The notes: generated from the letters alone by a model not told the origin. A stretch of DNA of 64,000 nucleotides from Kitasatospora gansuensis (GCF_014203705.1 NZ_JACHJR010000001.1:7750001-7814000); one strand, 5' to 3'. Counted from the first letter of the stretch, positions 36,150 to 44,460 are shown. Made by a program: numbers and translations.

Positions 36150-36866
36150 GTGGCCGCACGGCGGTACTGGTTCGTGCTCGTGCTGTTCGGCGTGCTGCTG
36201 GCCCTTTCGCTGCCGCTGTACCGGCTGCCCGGCACCCGCTGCGGCCGGGCGGCCGACGGAATCTGCGCGGTGCCGATCCGGGCGACCGGCGGCATTCTCG
36301 GCCCCGAGGCGCTGGACCGTCCCGGTTGGCTGGCCGCCTACTGGGCCGTCGCGCTGCTGCTCGCGCTCTGGCTGACCGCCCGGCGGTACCGCCGGGCCGG
36401 GCGGCTGCGGCGGGCGCTGCCCGCGCTGTTCGTGATGGTGCTGCTCGGCGGCGCGGCGACCGCCCTGACGCTGACGCACTGGCACGGCTTCCGCTCGCCC
36501 TCGGCCGTACTCGGCTCGGCCCAGCTGCTGATCTTCAACGGCGCCACCCCGCTGCTGGTCTCGGCGGCCGCCCTGATCCTGCTGGCGGCGGCCGAACGCA
36601 GCAGCTGGCTGCTGCTGTTCGCCTTCGGGTATGCCGCGTTGGCGTACGCGCTGGCCACTTACGACGCGTTCCACCTGCTGGAGCTGGTCCGGCTGCCGGT
36701 GGACGAGTCCGCCGACCGGTGGGGCGTACGGCAGTGCCTGGCGCTCGCGGTCCCGGCCGGGCTGCTGCTGGTGGCCGGGGTGGTGGCGGCGGTGGCGGGC
36801 CGCAGTCCGCGGCAGGTCGGCCGGCACGCGCGTGGGGCGGTGCCGGCGGTGGCCCGGCGCGGGTAG
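36150..36866 (+). CDS. Integral membrane protein
   Basis: Unknown 238-aa membrane protein with about six hydrophobic segments. The first follows YWFVLVLFGVLLALSLPLY, and a short Cys-containing loop (GTRCGRAADGICAVP) between segments one and two may carry a disulphide. Arg-rich cytoplasmic loops fit a positive-inside topology. The GTG at 36150 has GAGGAGGG just before it. No recognisable domain. The co-regulation box found from 36937 onward does not precede this gene. Confidence 0.7.
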   Translation: MAARRYWFVLVLFGVLLALSLPLYRLPGTRCGRAADGICAVPIRATGGILGPEALDRPGWLAAYWAVALLLALWLTARRYRRAGRLRRALPALFVMVLLGGAATALTLTHWHGFRSPSAVLGSAQLLIFNGATPLLVSAAALILLAAAERSSWLLLFAFGYAALAYALATYDAFHLLELVRLPVDESADRWGVRQCLALAVPAGLLLVAGVVAAVAGRSPRQVGRHARGAVPAVARRG

Positions 36867-36936
36867 CGGAGCGCGGCTGCTGACCCGGCGGGGGAGCGGG
36901 CTCGGCTGCTGACACGGCGTCAACAGAATTCCGGCG

Positions 36937-36980
36937 GGGCACGCTGCGAGAAGTCCGGGCGGGCCCGGCAGACCCAGGAT
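36937..36980 (+). promoter_or_regulatory. Shared 17-base promoter box, copy 1 (before the epimerase gene)
   Basis: GGGCACGCTGCGAGAAG (36937-36953), with CAGGAT at 36975-36980, that is 38 bases from the start of the box. It matches the box at 56961 in 14 of 17 positions. The start codon of the epimerase is 85 bases after the box, in line with the 69-86 bases seen at the other copies. Confidence 0.6.
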
Positions 36981-37038
36981 GGCTGTGGTGCCTGCCCGGA
37001 CCCCGGGCCGGACGTGATCGCCGCTGCTTGGAGTTCTC

Positions 37039-38076
37039 ATGCTGGTATGCGTGACGGGGGGCACCGGCTTCGTCGGGGCCCATTCGGTCGCGGCCGTCCT
37101 GCGCGCGGGGTGCCGGGTCCGGCTGCTGGTTCGCGACCCGGCCGCCGTCGGGCGGGCGTTGCTGCCGCTGGGCGTCGACCCGGACGGGCTGGAGCTGGTG
37201 GTCGGTGACGTCACCGACCAGGGCGCGGTGACGAAGGCGGTGGACGGGGCGGAGGTGGTGCTGCACGCCGCCTCGGTGTACTCCTTCGACAGCCGCCGCC
37301 GGAGCGAGATGCTGCGCACCAACGTGCGCGGGACCGAACTCGTGCTGGCCGCCGGGCGGGAGAGCGGGGCCAGGGCCGTGATCCACGTGTCGAGCGTCGG
37401 GGCGCTGTTCCCGGCCGCCGGGCCGACGGTCCGGACCGACTCGCCGGTGGGCCGGCCCCGGGAGGCGTACCTGGCGACCAAGGCGGCCGCCGAGGCGGTG
37501 GCCCGCCGCCACCAGCAGGACGGCGCCCCGGTGGTGATCAGCTACCCGCCCGCGCTGCTCGGCCCGGACGACCCGTACCTGGGTGACCAGAACGCCCGGC
37601 TGCGCAACGAGTTACGCGGGCTGATGCCGCTCTGGCCGGGCGGCGGACTCCCGGTTGGGGACGTCCGCGACACGGCGGCGATGCACGCCGGGCTGGTCAC
37701 CGGGACGGCCGAGGGACCGGCCCGGCACTTCGGCCCGCAGCACTTCCTGACCACCCGCCAGTACGTCCAGGCGGTCCGGGAGGCCACCGGGCGGCGGCTG
37801 CCCGCGGCGTACCTGCCGGCCAGGGCGATGCTGCCGTTCGGCCTGCTGACCGGGGCGGTGCAGCACGTCTGGCCCTGGCACATCCCGGCCGAGTACGGCG
37901 CCGTCTACACCTGCGCGGTGGCCGCGCCGGCCGAGGGCGGTGCCGAACACGGCGTCGGGCCCCGGCCGTTGGCGGAGACGATGGCCGACACCATCGCCTG
38001 GCTGCACGCCCGGGGGCACCTGACCCGGGCTCAGGCGGGCCGGGCGGCCGGTAGTACGGCCGGGGTGCGCGGATGA
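37039..38076 (+). CDS. NAD-dependent epimerase/dehydratase-family reductase (extended SDR)
   Basis: Soluble extended short-chain dehydrogenase of 345 aa. The N-terminal nucleotide motif TGGTGFVGAHSV is at residues 6-17, and HAASVYSF and HVSSVGALF are family motifs. The catalytic YLATK (Y-x-x-x-K) follows REA. The layout resembles dihydroflavonol-4-reductase or 3-beta-hydroxysteroid dehydrogenase enzymes that reduce a ketone with NAD(P)H. It overlaps the next gene by four bases (ATGA). The upstream promoter box is shared with enediyne genes, so a tailoring role is possible. Confidence 0.88.
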   Translation: MLVCVTGGTGFVGAHSVAAVLRAGCRVRLLVRDPAAVGRALLPLGVDPDGLELVVGDVTDQGAVTKAVDGAEVVLHAASVYSFDSRRRSEMLRTNVRGTELVLAAGRESGARAVIHVSSVGALFPAAGPTVRTDSPVGRPREAYLATKAAAEAVARRHQQDGAPVVISYPPALLGPDDPYLGDQNARLRNELRGLMPLWPGGGLPVGDVRDTAAMHAGLVTGTAEGPARHFGPQHFLTTRQYVQAVREATGRRLPAAYLPARAMLPFGLLTGAVQHVWPWHIPAEYGAVYTCAVAAPAEGGAEHGVGPRPLAETMADTIAWLHARGHLTRAQAGRAAGSTAGVRG

Positions 38077-38777
38077 CCGCCGCAGGGGCCGCCCCGGGCG
38101 GCTGGGAGCGGCTGCCGCCCCGCCTCGGCTACGACCGGGTCAGGGAGAACGTCACCCGATTGGTCAGCGGCAGACCGGAGTTGGCGGAGGTCGCGATCCC
38201 CGCCTGTCACGGGTGGACGGTGCGCGACCTGGTCGCCCATCTGGTGGACGTCTGCCGGCAGGTCACCGAAGGGATCCAGGTACTGCCGCTGCGGGACCCC
38301 GACCCGGACAACGAGGCCGGGGTGGCCGAGCTGCTGGAGCGGTGGGCGGAGCTGGTCGAGCTGCTGCCGCCGCTCACCGAGGGGCTGTACGGCCACATCA
38401 TGACCATGGACGCGCTGACCCACGAACTCGACCTGCGGCGGGCGCTCGGCGAGCCGGTACCCGTCGACCACCCCGCCTACCCGGCCTCGCTGGACCTGTT
38501 GGCGCTCGGCATGGGCCTCACGGTGGCCGAACTCGGCCTGCCCGCCCTGCGGGTGCGGTCGGACGGGCAGGAGTGGCTGGTCGGCCCGGGGGAGCCCGGG
38601 GTGACGGTGAGCGGGCACCACCACGACGTGTTCCGCTCGCTCAGCGGGCGGCGCACCCTCGACCAGATCGCCGCGCTGTCCTGGAGCGGGCCCGCCGCCC
38701 GCTGGCTGCCGGCCTTCACCTGGTGGCCGTTCAGGCCGCCCGCGGAGCCGACCGAGCAGGCCGTCCGCGAGCGGTGA
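38073..38777 (+). CDS. Maleylpyruvate isomerase-like (MDMPI/DinB-fold) mycothiol-dependent family protein
   Basis: Soluble 234-aa protein of the mycothiol-dependent maleylpyruvate isomerase fold. The N-terminal four-helix part contains IPACHGWTVRDLVAHLVDVCR, whose His and later HELDLRRALG give the metal-site histidine pattern (H-x3-E/D-x3-type). The C-terminal SCP2-like half includes VTVSGHHHDVFRSLSGRRTLDQI. Members transfer or isomerise using mycothiol, or are of unknown function. Translational coupling to the upstream reductase (ATGA) implies a shared pathway. Confidence 0.85.
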   Translation: MTAAGAAPGGWERLPPRLGYDRVRENVTRLVSGRPELAEVAIPACHGWTVRDLVAHLVDVCRQVTEGIQVLPLRDPDPDNEAGVAELLERWAELVELLPPLTEGLYGHIMTMDALTHELDLRRALGEPVPVDHPAYPASLDLLALGMGLTVAELGLPALRVRSDGQEWLVGPGEPGVTVSGHHHDVFRSLSGRRTLDQIAALSWSGPAARWLPAFTWWPFRPPAEPTEQAVRER

Positions 38778-38797
38778 ACGCCGCTGGTTCACAGAAC

Positions 38798-38840
38798 GGG
38801 CACGTCAGGAGAAGTCCGGCAGGCCGCGGACGCTGAGTAT
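38798..38840 (+). promoter_or_regulatory. Shared promoter box, copy 2 (before the AarF-like gene)
   Basis: GGGCACGTCAGGAGAAG (38798-38814) matches the 56961 copy in 15 of 17 positions. GAGTAT at 38835-38840 lies 37 bases from the start of the box. The gap from box to start codon is 82 bases. The TCCGG that follows the box also follows copy 1. Confidence 0.62.
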
Positions 38841-38896
38841 CTGTAGGGCCGTCCTGAAGCAGTCGGCGCCGAGCACAGCTGACGAGGGAGAGCCTC

Positions 38897-40177
38897 ATGG
38901 GTGACGCGGGCACGGAAAGGTCCGGCCTCGGCCGGCGGGCGGTCCGGATCGGATCGGTGACGCTACGGCACACCGCCTCCGCGCTGGGCGGGGCGGTGTT
39001 CCGGCGGGGCCGGGGAGGGTCGGTGTCCGCGCGGCTGGCGAAGCGGGCACCGGCGATGCTGACCGAGCTGGGTCCGTTCTACGTGAAGGTGGGTCAACTG
39101 CTCAGCACCCGCCGGGACTTGCTGCCGGAGCGGTGGTGCGACGAGCTGGGGCGGCTGACCGACACGGTGCCGCCGCCGTCGCGGGAGCAGCTCGAGGCGG
39201 TGCTGGCCGAGGAGTTCGGGCCCGCGGCGGACCGGCCGTTCGCCGAGTTCGACTGGGAGCCGGTGGGCAGCGGCAGCATCGCGACCGTGCACCGCGCGGT
39301 GCTGACCGACGGCCGGGTGGTGGCGGTCAAGATCCGCCGGCCCGGCATCGTGCCGCTGATGAGCAGCGACTTCCGGCTGGCCGGGGCGCTCGCCCGGGCG
39401 ACTGGCCGGCTGCCCGGCCTGCGCCGGCTGCCGGCCGAGGAGATGCTCGGGCAGATCGGGACGGCCGTGCTGGCGCAGGCCGATCTGGCGGCGGAGCGGG
39501 ACGCGTTGACCCAGCTGCGGGCCAACCTGGCCGCGGTGAAGGGCGTCCGGCTGCCCGAGCCGGTCGAGGGGTTCGGCGGCGACCAGGTGCTGGTGATGGA
39601 ATTCCTGGACGACCTGCGGGAGTTCAGGCCCGAGCCGTACCGCCCGGAGGAGCGCAGGGACGCGATGCGGCGGGTGCTGCGGGCGGTCTACCAGATGCTC
39701 TTCCTGGACGGGCTGGTGCACTGCGACCTGCACCCGGGGAACCTGCGGCTGGACGCGGCGGGGGAGGTGGTCCTGCTGGACGCCGGGTTCGTGGTCCGGC
39801 TGCCGGACCAAGTGCGCAGGCACTTCGGCGAGTTCTTCCTCAGGATGGCGCTCGGGGAGGGCCGCCGGTGCGCGGACATCGTGATCGAGAGCGCGGCGCG
39901 GGTGCCGGCCGACTGCGATCTGGAGGCGTTCAGGACCGAGGTGGAGCAGCTGGTCGGGGACGCGTCGGCAGTGGTGGCGGCCGAGTTCAACCTGGCGGCG
40001 TTCGCACCGCGGCTGTTCAAGCTGCAGCGGCGGTTCGGGATCTTCGCGGCCGCGGAGTTCGCGTTCCCGCTGCTGTCCCTGCTGGTACTGGAGGGCATGA
40101 TCCACAGCTTCGACCCCGGGGTGGACTTCCAGGGGGAGGCCGTTCCGGTGCTGATGCAGGCGTTGTCCGGGGGCTGA
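38897..40177 (+). CDS. ABC1/UbiB (AarF)-family atypical kinase
   Basis: Protein of 426 aa with the atypical protein-kinase-like fold of UbiB/ADCK. KxGQ appears as FYVKVGQLLSTRRDLLP, which is the family's defining N-terminal lid. The nucleotide loop is VGSGSIATVHRAVL, the lysine is in VVAVKIRRPG, the catalytic loop is HCDLHPGNLRL and the metal aspartate is in VVLLDAGFV. Members support isoprenoid-quinone or lipid metabolism by an ATPase activity. A C-terminal hydrophobic stretch may anchor it. The upstream promoter box is shared with the enediyne genes, which is unexpected for this family. Confidence 0.9.
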   Translation: MGDAGTERSGLGRRAVRIGSVTLRHTASALGGAVFRRGRGGSVSARLAKRAPAMLTELGPFYVKVGQLLSTRRDLLPERWCDELGRLTDTVPPPSREQLEAVLAEEFGPAADRPFAEFDWEPVGSGSIATVHRAVLTDGRVVAVKIRRPGIVPLMSSDFRLAGALARATGRLPGLRRLPAEEMLGQIGTAVLAQADLAAERDALTQLRANLAAVKGVRLPEPVEGFGGDQVLVMEFLDDLREFRPEPYRPEERRDAMRRVLRAVYQMLFLDGLVHCDLHPGNLRLDAAGEVVLLDAGFVVRLPDQVRRHFGEFFLRMALGEGRRCADIVIESAARVPADCDLEAFRTEVEQLVGDASAVVAAEFNLAAFAPRLFKLQRRFGIFAAAEFAFPLLSLLVLEGMIHSFDPGVDFQGEAVPVLMQALSGG

Positions 40178-40260
40178 GCCAACGGCGGGCGGTGCGCGCC
40201 GACGCCGTTCGCTGAGCTGGGGCGGTCCTGGGGGGCCGTCCCGGTGGTCCGGCAGCTTCG

Positions 40261-41070
40261 CTAGCCGGAGCGGCTGATGCCCGGACTTCGGGCGAGCCGG
40301 ACGACCCGCTGGGCCGGGAGCCCGACCTCCAGCGGCTTCCTGCCGTCGAGTTCGGGCAGGGCCAGCAGGATCGGGATGTCCAGCTTGCTGAGCGGACGGG
40401 TCATCACATCGGCCTCGACCGTCCCGCCGGCCGAGATCACCACCGGCCGGTGCGAGGAGCCGACGAAGAGCGGCTGCCGCACCCAGGGGCGGGGCTCGAC
40501 CGGCACCCGGGAGACCACCGCGGCCCGGACGAACCACTGGCCGTCCGGCAGCCCGGTGAGCCGGTAGGGCCCGGTCTTGTCGAGGATGTCGCAGGCCTTC
40601 GGCTGGCCCTCGGGGATCGACTCCTTGAAGGCGGCCACGTAGATCCGGATCGGCAGATCGGTCTCGGGGACGTACAGCTCGCCCTCGACGGTGCCAGTGT
40701 GCCCGGTCGGACCACCCCCGCGCAGTGCGCTCGGCGTGGCGGCCATGCCGAGCTCGGACATCATCCGGAACCTGGCCGGCGGGACCCCGACGCTGCGGGT
40801 GAACCGGCTGGTGAAAGTGCCGAGGCTGTTGTACCCGACCATGAAGGAGATGTCGGTGACACTGGCCGACGTCTCCAACAGTAACTTTTTTGCCATACAG
40901 AGGCGGATAGCCGCCAGAAATCTACTGGGCGAGGTGCCGGTGAGTGTGCGGAATACCCTTGAGAAGTAGAACTTGCTCAATATCGCGCTGTCCGCGATAT
41001 CGTTCAGGGTCAGTGGCTCGTCAAAGCGTTCCCACATCGTCGCGATGGCCCGTTCGACAGCGTCATGCAA
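40261..41070 (-). CDS. AraC-family regulator (N-terminal helix-turn-helix)
   Basis: Transcription factor of 269 aa with the AraC DNA-binding domain at the N-terminus (residues 1-105: LTLNDIADSAILSKFYFSRVFRTLTGTSPSRFL and VTDISFMVGYNSLGTFTSRFTRSVGVPP). A beta-rich C-terminal half (GTVEGELYVPETDLPIRIYVAAFKES onward) looks like a carbohydrate- or ligand-binding sandwich. This reversed order is seen in several actinobacterial pathway-specific regulators. It lies inside the span of the shared promoter boxes and is the best positional candidate for the activator that reads them; no box precedes its own gene. Confidence 0.88.
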   Translation of the reverse strand: MHDAVERAIATMWERFDEPLTLNDIADSAILSKFYFSRVFRTLTGTSPSRFLAAIRLCMAKKLLLETSASVTDISFMVGYNSLGTFTSRFTRSVGVPPARFRMMSELGMAATPSALRGGGPTGHTGTVEGELYVPETDLPIRIYVAAFKESIPEGQPKACDILDKTGPYRLTGLPDGQWFVRAAVVSRVPVEPRPWVRQPLFVGSSHRPVVISAGGTVEADVMTRPLSKLDIPILLALPELDGRKPLEVGLPAQRVVRLARSPGISRSG

Positions 41071-41182
41071 GGAATCTCTCCATTCCCGATGGGTGGATGT
41101 CCTATTTGTGCTGCTGCATTGGGGGCCGAGCCTAGCGATGTGGTGTCATGTCCGCAATGGTGTCTTCCGGTCCCGGCCGGGC

Positions 41183-42547
41183 TCACAGTTGAGAATTCGC
41201 CACCCACTGCGCGTGAAATCCGTGCGGCACCCGGACGGGCAGCGGGACGACGGCGACCGGCGGGCCGGTGAAGCGGGCGGAGTCGAGGACGATCAGTTCG
41301 CTCCGGTCGGTGGCGGCGTCGTGCACCAGGCTGAGCAGCCAGCCGTCGCCCTCGGGGGCGTACGCCCCGCGCGGTACGAAGACCGCCTCGCCGGCCTCCC
41401 GGCCGGGACCGACCCGGTGCACCTCGGTGTGCCCGGTGAGCAGGTCGTGGCGCAGCAGTTCGGGGCCGGCCAGCGCGCCGCCCTGGTCCGGCCGCAGGCC
41501 GACGGTGACGGCGTAGCGGTACGGCGATCCGGCGTAGCGGTCGTCGATCCGGGGGAACTCCTGGGCGCGGCCGTCGAGTCGGCGCTCCAGCACGGTGCCG
41601 TGCCGGTGGTCGACGGTCCACCGCCACAGGGCCGGAGTCGACTCGCTCGGGTGCAGCGGGTCGCGGTCGAAGACCCGCTCGTGCCGGATCACGTCGATCA
41701 CCGTACGGTCGCCCTGCTCGTAGGCGTTCACCGGGTGGAAGACGAAGCAGGGGTCGATCTCCAGCCAGCGGACGTCCGCGTCGCGGCCGCCGCGCGGCAG
41801 CAGGCCGAGCCGGGCGCCGTGGCCCTCGTCCCAGGTGTAGGGGACCCGGGAGCCGGCCGCGGCCGCGCTCGGGTCGAAGGTGACCGGCAGGTCGTAGATG
41901 ACGGCGTGCCGGTCGGTCAGCGAGAAGGCGTGCACCATCGGGGCGCCCTTGACGGTGACCGGCTCGGCCCGGCTGACCCGGCCGTCCGCGCCCACGGTCA
42001 GGTAGCTCAGCTGCGGCTGGCCGAACTGGTGGGTCACGGCGTGCAGTTCGCCGGTGAGCGGGTCGGCGATCGGGTGGGCGGCGAAGCCGGCCGGGAGGGT
42101 GCCGTCGAAGTCGTGCCGGGCCAGTGTCTCCAGCCGGTCGCCCAGCCGGAACGGGAGCGCGCCGCCGTCGCCGAGGGCCAGGGTGCGGCCCGCGTGCCGG
42201 ACCAGGCCGGCGTTGGTGTTGTCGCACAGCCCCGACTGCGGCCCGGGGGTGGGCAGTTCGCCCAGTGCGCGGGTGACCCGGTCGGTGCGCAGCCAGCGGT
42301 TGCGGTACCACTCGGCGCGGCCGTCGCGCAGGCGCAGCCCGTGCACCATCGCGTCGCCCGCGAAGGCGTGGTCGCGGGCGGGGTCGACGGGGCCGAGCGG
42401 GTTGCCGCCGATCCGCAGCAGCGTGCCGTCGAGCCCGGCCGGGAGCTGCCCGCGCACCGGCAGGCCGTACTCGGTGACCTCTTCGGTGACCGGGCGGTAG
42501 CCGCTGGTCAGCAGGTGCGACGTGCCGTGGGTGCGACGGGTGGTCAT
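41183..42547 (-). CDS. Carotenoid cleavage oxygenase family protein
   Basis: Predicted non-heme iron dioxygenase of 454 aa, cleaving a carbon-carbon double bond of a polyene, stilbene or apocarotenoid. The four histidine ligands of the seven-bladed propeller are recognisable in FAAHPIADPLTGELHAV, VHAFSLTDRH, FVFHPVNAYE and the last residues (GFHAQW). The N-terminus contains LPAGLDGTLLRIGGNP, as in the family. It is divergent from a TetR-type regulator with a palindrome between them. No carotenoid synthesis genes lie nearby, so the substrate is open. Confidence 0.9.
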   Translation of the reverse strand: MTTRRTHGTSHLLTSGYRPVTEEVTEYGLPVRGQLPAGLDGTLLRIGGNPLGPVDPARDHAFAGDAMVHGLRLRDGRAEWYRNRWLRTDRVTRALGELPTPGPQSGLCDNTNAGLVRHAGRTLALGDGGALPFRLGDRLETLARHDFDGTLPAGFAAHPIADPLTGELHAVTHQFGQPQLSYLTVGADGRVSRAEPVTVKGAPMVHAFSLTDRHAVIYDLPVTFDPSAAAAGSRVPYTWDEGHGARLGLLPRGGRDADVRWLEIDPCFVFHPVNAYEQGDRTVIDVIRHERVFDRDPLHPSESTPALWRWTVDHRHGTVLERRLDGRAQEFPRIDDRYAGSPYRYAVTVGLRPDQGGALAGPELLRHDLLTGHTEVHRVGPGREAGEAVFVPRGAYAPEGDGWLLSLVHDAATDRSELIVLDSARFTGPPVAVVPLPVRVPHGFHAQWVANSQL

Positions 42548-42573
42548 CTGGCGTCCCCTTGCATATCGGCGTT

Positions 42574-42590
42574 ATATAACTCTGTTCTAT
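42574..42590. promoter_or_regulatory. Candidate TetR operator
   Basis: ATATAAC-TCT-GTTCTAT is an imperfect inverted repeat (six of seven arm positions) in the 76-base gap between the carotenoid oxygenase and TetR genes. It is markedly AT-rich for this genome, so it probably overlaps both promoters. Confidence 0.55.
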
Positions 42591-42623
42591 GAAGGTTCCT
42601 GCTGTCGTGAGAGGATGTCAAGA

Positions 42624-43265
42624 GTGAGCCCCCGTCAGATCGACCCGACCCTTGCCCCCCAACTTCTGCGGGCCGCAGCCAAGTTGCTCGCCGAGGAGGG
42701 GCCCAAGGCGCTGTCGACGCGTCGGCTGGCGGCCGAGGTGGGCACCTCGACGATGGCCGTCTACACGCACTTCGGCGGCAAGGGCGACCTGGTCAGGGCG
42801 ATGGTGCGGGAGGGCTTCAGCTACCTCAACCGCAGCCTCACCGAGGTCGCCGAGACGGCCGACCCGGTGGCCGACATCGGGGCGCTCGGCTGGGCGTACC
42901 GGCACAACGCGCAGGAACACTGGCATCTCTACAGCGTGATGTTCGGCGGCTCGGTGCTCAGTGGCTTCTCGCTCACCGACGACGACCGGCAGCACGGGCG
43001 GTACACCCTGGAGACCCTGGTCGGCGCCGTCGCCCGGTGCATGGCGGCCGACCGCCTGTCGCCCGGCGACCCGCAGGCGGTGGCGCACCAGCTGTGGATC
43101 GCCCTGCACGGCCTGGTCACCCTGGAGTTCGGCGGCTACCTGGTGCCGCCGTACGACGCGGACGCCTGCTTCGAGGCCCAGGTGACCGGCCTGCTGATGG
43201 GCGCCGGCGGCGACCCGGCCGGCACCCTCGCCTCGATGGCGCAGGCACGCGAACGGCGGGCCTGA
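42624..43265 (+). CDS. TetR-family regulator
   Basis: Repressor of 213 aa. Helix-turn-helix at residues 13-55 (LLRAAAKLLAEEGPKALSTRRLAAEVGTSTMAVYTHFGGKGDLVRAM), then a helical ligand domain of the TetR_C_33 style. Start is GTG at 42624, nine bases after GAGAGG; an ATG at 42615 abuts that sequence and is less likely. Divergent arrangement and the palindrome at 42574-42590 suggest it represses the carotenoid oxygenase gene and itself. It converges on the membrane-protein gene. Confidence 0.9.
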   Translation: MSPRQIDPTLAPQLLRAAAKLLAEEGPKALSTRRLAAEVGTSTMAVYTHFGGKGDLVRAMVREGFSYLNRSLTEVAETADPVADIGALGWAYRHNAQEHWHLYSVMFGGSVLSGFSLTDDDRQHGRYTLETLVGAVARCMAADRLSPGDPQAVAHQLWIALHGLVTLEFGGYLVPPYDADACFEAQVTGLLMGAGGDPAGTLASMAQARERRA

Positions 43266-43301
43266 GGCGTTGTCGCCCCGGGCCCGCCGTCTGATGGTGG
43301 G

Positions 43302-44273
43302 TCAGTTGTTCCAGGGCGCCGTGGGCCACCAGATGTAGTCGAGCCGGCCGAGGATCCGCACGTCCCAGTAGACCATCGTGAAGACACCGGCCACGATGAA
43401 CGCCGCCGCCGTCACGGCCGCCACCCGGCCAGGCGAGGCGCTCAGCCAGCGTTGCAGCGGGCGGCCCAGGCCGAAGGTCAGCGCGAGCACCAGGACCGCC
43501 ATCACCACGATGTTGCCGATCGACTGGAGGGTGAAGGCGGCCGCGCCGTACAGCGGGTTGTGGGTGGTCGCGGCGTGCCGGAACAGGTCCCGGAACAGCG
43601 GGTAGGGGCGCCCGATCAGGAAGCCGCCGACCAGCGCGCCGAGCACCAGCATCGGCGCGTTCGGGAAGCGCCGGGAGATCGGGCCCAGCGGGTCCTTCAG
43701 CAGACCGGCGGCGGCCAGGCCGAGCACGGTCATCGCGAGCCCGATCAGGCCGAACGTGACCATGGACTGGATGCTGCGCGCCGACAGCGTGCCCGCCGGG
43801 CTCGACGCCGTGGAGAACTGCGGCATCCGGGTCCCGACGAAACCGACCAGCGCCCCGTACGCGGCGGAGACCGGAATCATGCCCGCGGCCATCCAGCCCA
43901 GCGGCCTGACGGTCTGCAGGAACCGGTCCCGACGGGTGGTCAGCTCACCCATCATCGGGCCGACCGCGCCGAAGACCGCGATGTTGCAGGCCGTGAACGA
44001 GCCGGCCAGGCCGGTGACGAAGGCGAACACCACCCCGGCCGCGATCCCGGCGATCGGCGTCTTGTGGGCGTCGTGGCCGAGCAGCGCGTTGGCCGTGGTG
44101 GTGCCGATCTCGGTGTCGACGAACTTCGCGGACCAGGCGTAGGAGAGGAAGAGGGCGAAGCCGACGCTGAGGAGTACCAGCAGTCCCCGGCGGCGCGGGA
44201 AGTTGCCGTTGACGAAGAGTGAGGTTCGGGAGGTTCCTGTGGCGGGTGTCAGAACGGCGCTCAGATCGCTCAC
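43302..44273 (-). CDS. Polytopic membrane protein in the enediyne locus
   Basis: Integral membrane protein of 323 aa with about eight hydrophobic segments. The segment VVFAFVTGLAGSFTACNIAVFGAVGPMM holds a cysteine in a Gly/Ser/Pro setting, faintly like the CcdA/DsbD thiol-transport family, but the usual SPC motif is absent and the call is weak. GTG at 44273 follows GGAGGAG. The shared promoter box lies upstream on its strand (44359-44343), opposite the E3 box, so it is probably expressed with the enediyne genes. Transport or self-protection roles are possible; nothing proves either. Confidence 0.75.
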   Translation of the reverse strand: MSDLSAVLTPATGTSRTSLFVNGNFPRRRGLLVLLSVGFALFLSYAWSAKFVDTEIGTTTANALLGHDAHKTPIAGIAAGVVFAFVTGLAGSFTACNIAVFGAVGPMMGELTTRRDRFLQTVRPLGWMAAGMIPVSAAYGALVGFVGTRMPQFSTASSPAGTLSARSIQSMVTFGLIGLAMTVLGLAAAGLLKDPLGPISRRFPNAPMLVLGALVGGFLIGRPYPLFRDLFRHAATTHNPLYGAAAFTLQSIGNIVVMAVLVLALTFGLGRPLQRWLSASPGRVAAVTAAAFIVAGVFTMVYWDVRILGRLDYIWWPTAPWNN

Positions 44274-44316
44274 GTCTGCTGCTCCTCCGGTGGGGCGTTC
44301 AGGACAGGACGGCTTG

Positions 44317-44359
44317 ATTCTGGGTGTCCCCGCAGCGGCCGACTTCTTCGCACGTGCCC
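44317..44359 (-). promoter_or_regulatory. Shared promoter box, copy 3 (before the membrane-protein gene)
   Basis: On the minus strand GGGCACGTGCGAAGAAG (44359-44343) matches the 56961 copy in 14 of 17 positions. CAGAAT (44322-44317) lies 37 bases from the start of the box. It ends 69 bases before the GTG start of the membrane-protein gene. Confidence 0.65.
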
Positions 44360-44373
44360 TCCGCAGGGCACGT
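44352..44373. promoter_or_regulatory. Perfect palindrome formed by two back-to-back promoter boxes
   Basis: ACGTGCCCT-CCGC-AGGGCACGT has 9-bp perfect arms and a 4-base spacer. Each arm is the conserved front of one directional box (copy 3 on the minus strand, copy 4 on the plus strand), so one bound regulator complex could serve both divergent promoters. Confidence 0.65.
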
Positions 44374-44409
44374 TCGGAGTAGGCGCCGAACGGGGAAAGC
44401 GGACAGGAT
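44366..44409 (+). promoter_or_regulatory. Shared promoter box, copy 4 (before E3)
   Basis: GGGCACGTTCGGAGTAG (44366-44382) matches the 56961 copy in 16 of 17 positions. CAGGAT at 44404-44409 is 38 bases from the start of the box, the same as copy 1. The E3 start is 78 bases after the box. CGTTCGG here also pairs with CCGAACG at 44386-44392. Confidence 0.68.
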
Positions 44410-44460
44410 TTCGGTTGGACAGCTGCGCCCATTCGGCAGCCCGATTCTCCGGAGGGAACC

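Noticed and set aside
40181..40209. AACGGCG/CGCCGTT inverted repeat after the AarF gene as a terminator
   Set aside because: Only a 7-bp stem with a long loop; too weak to list as a feature.
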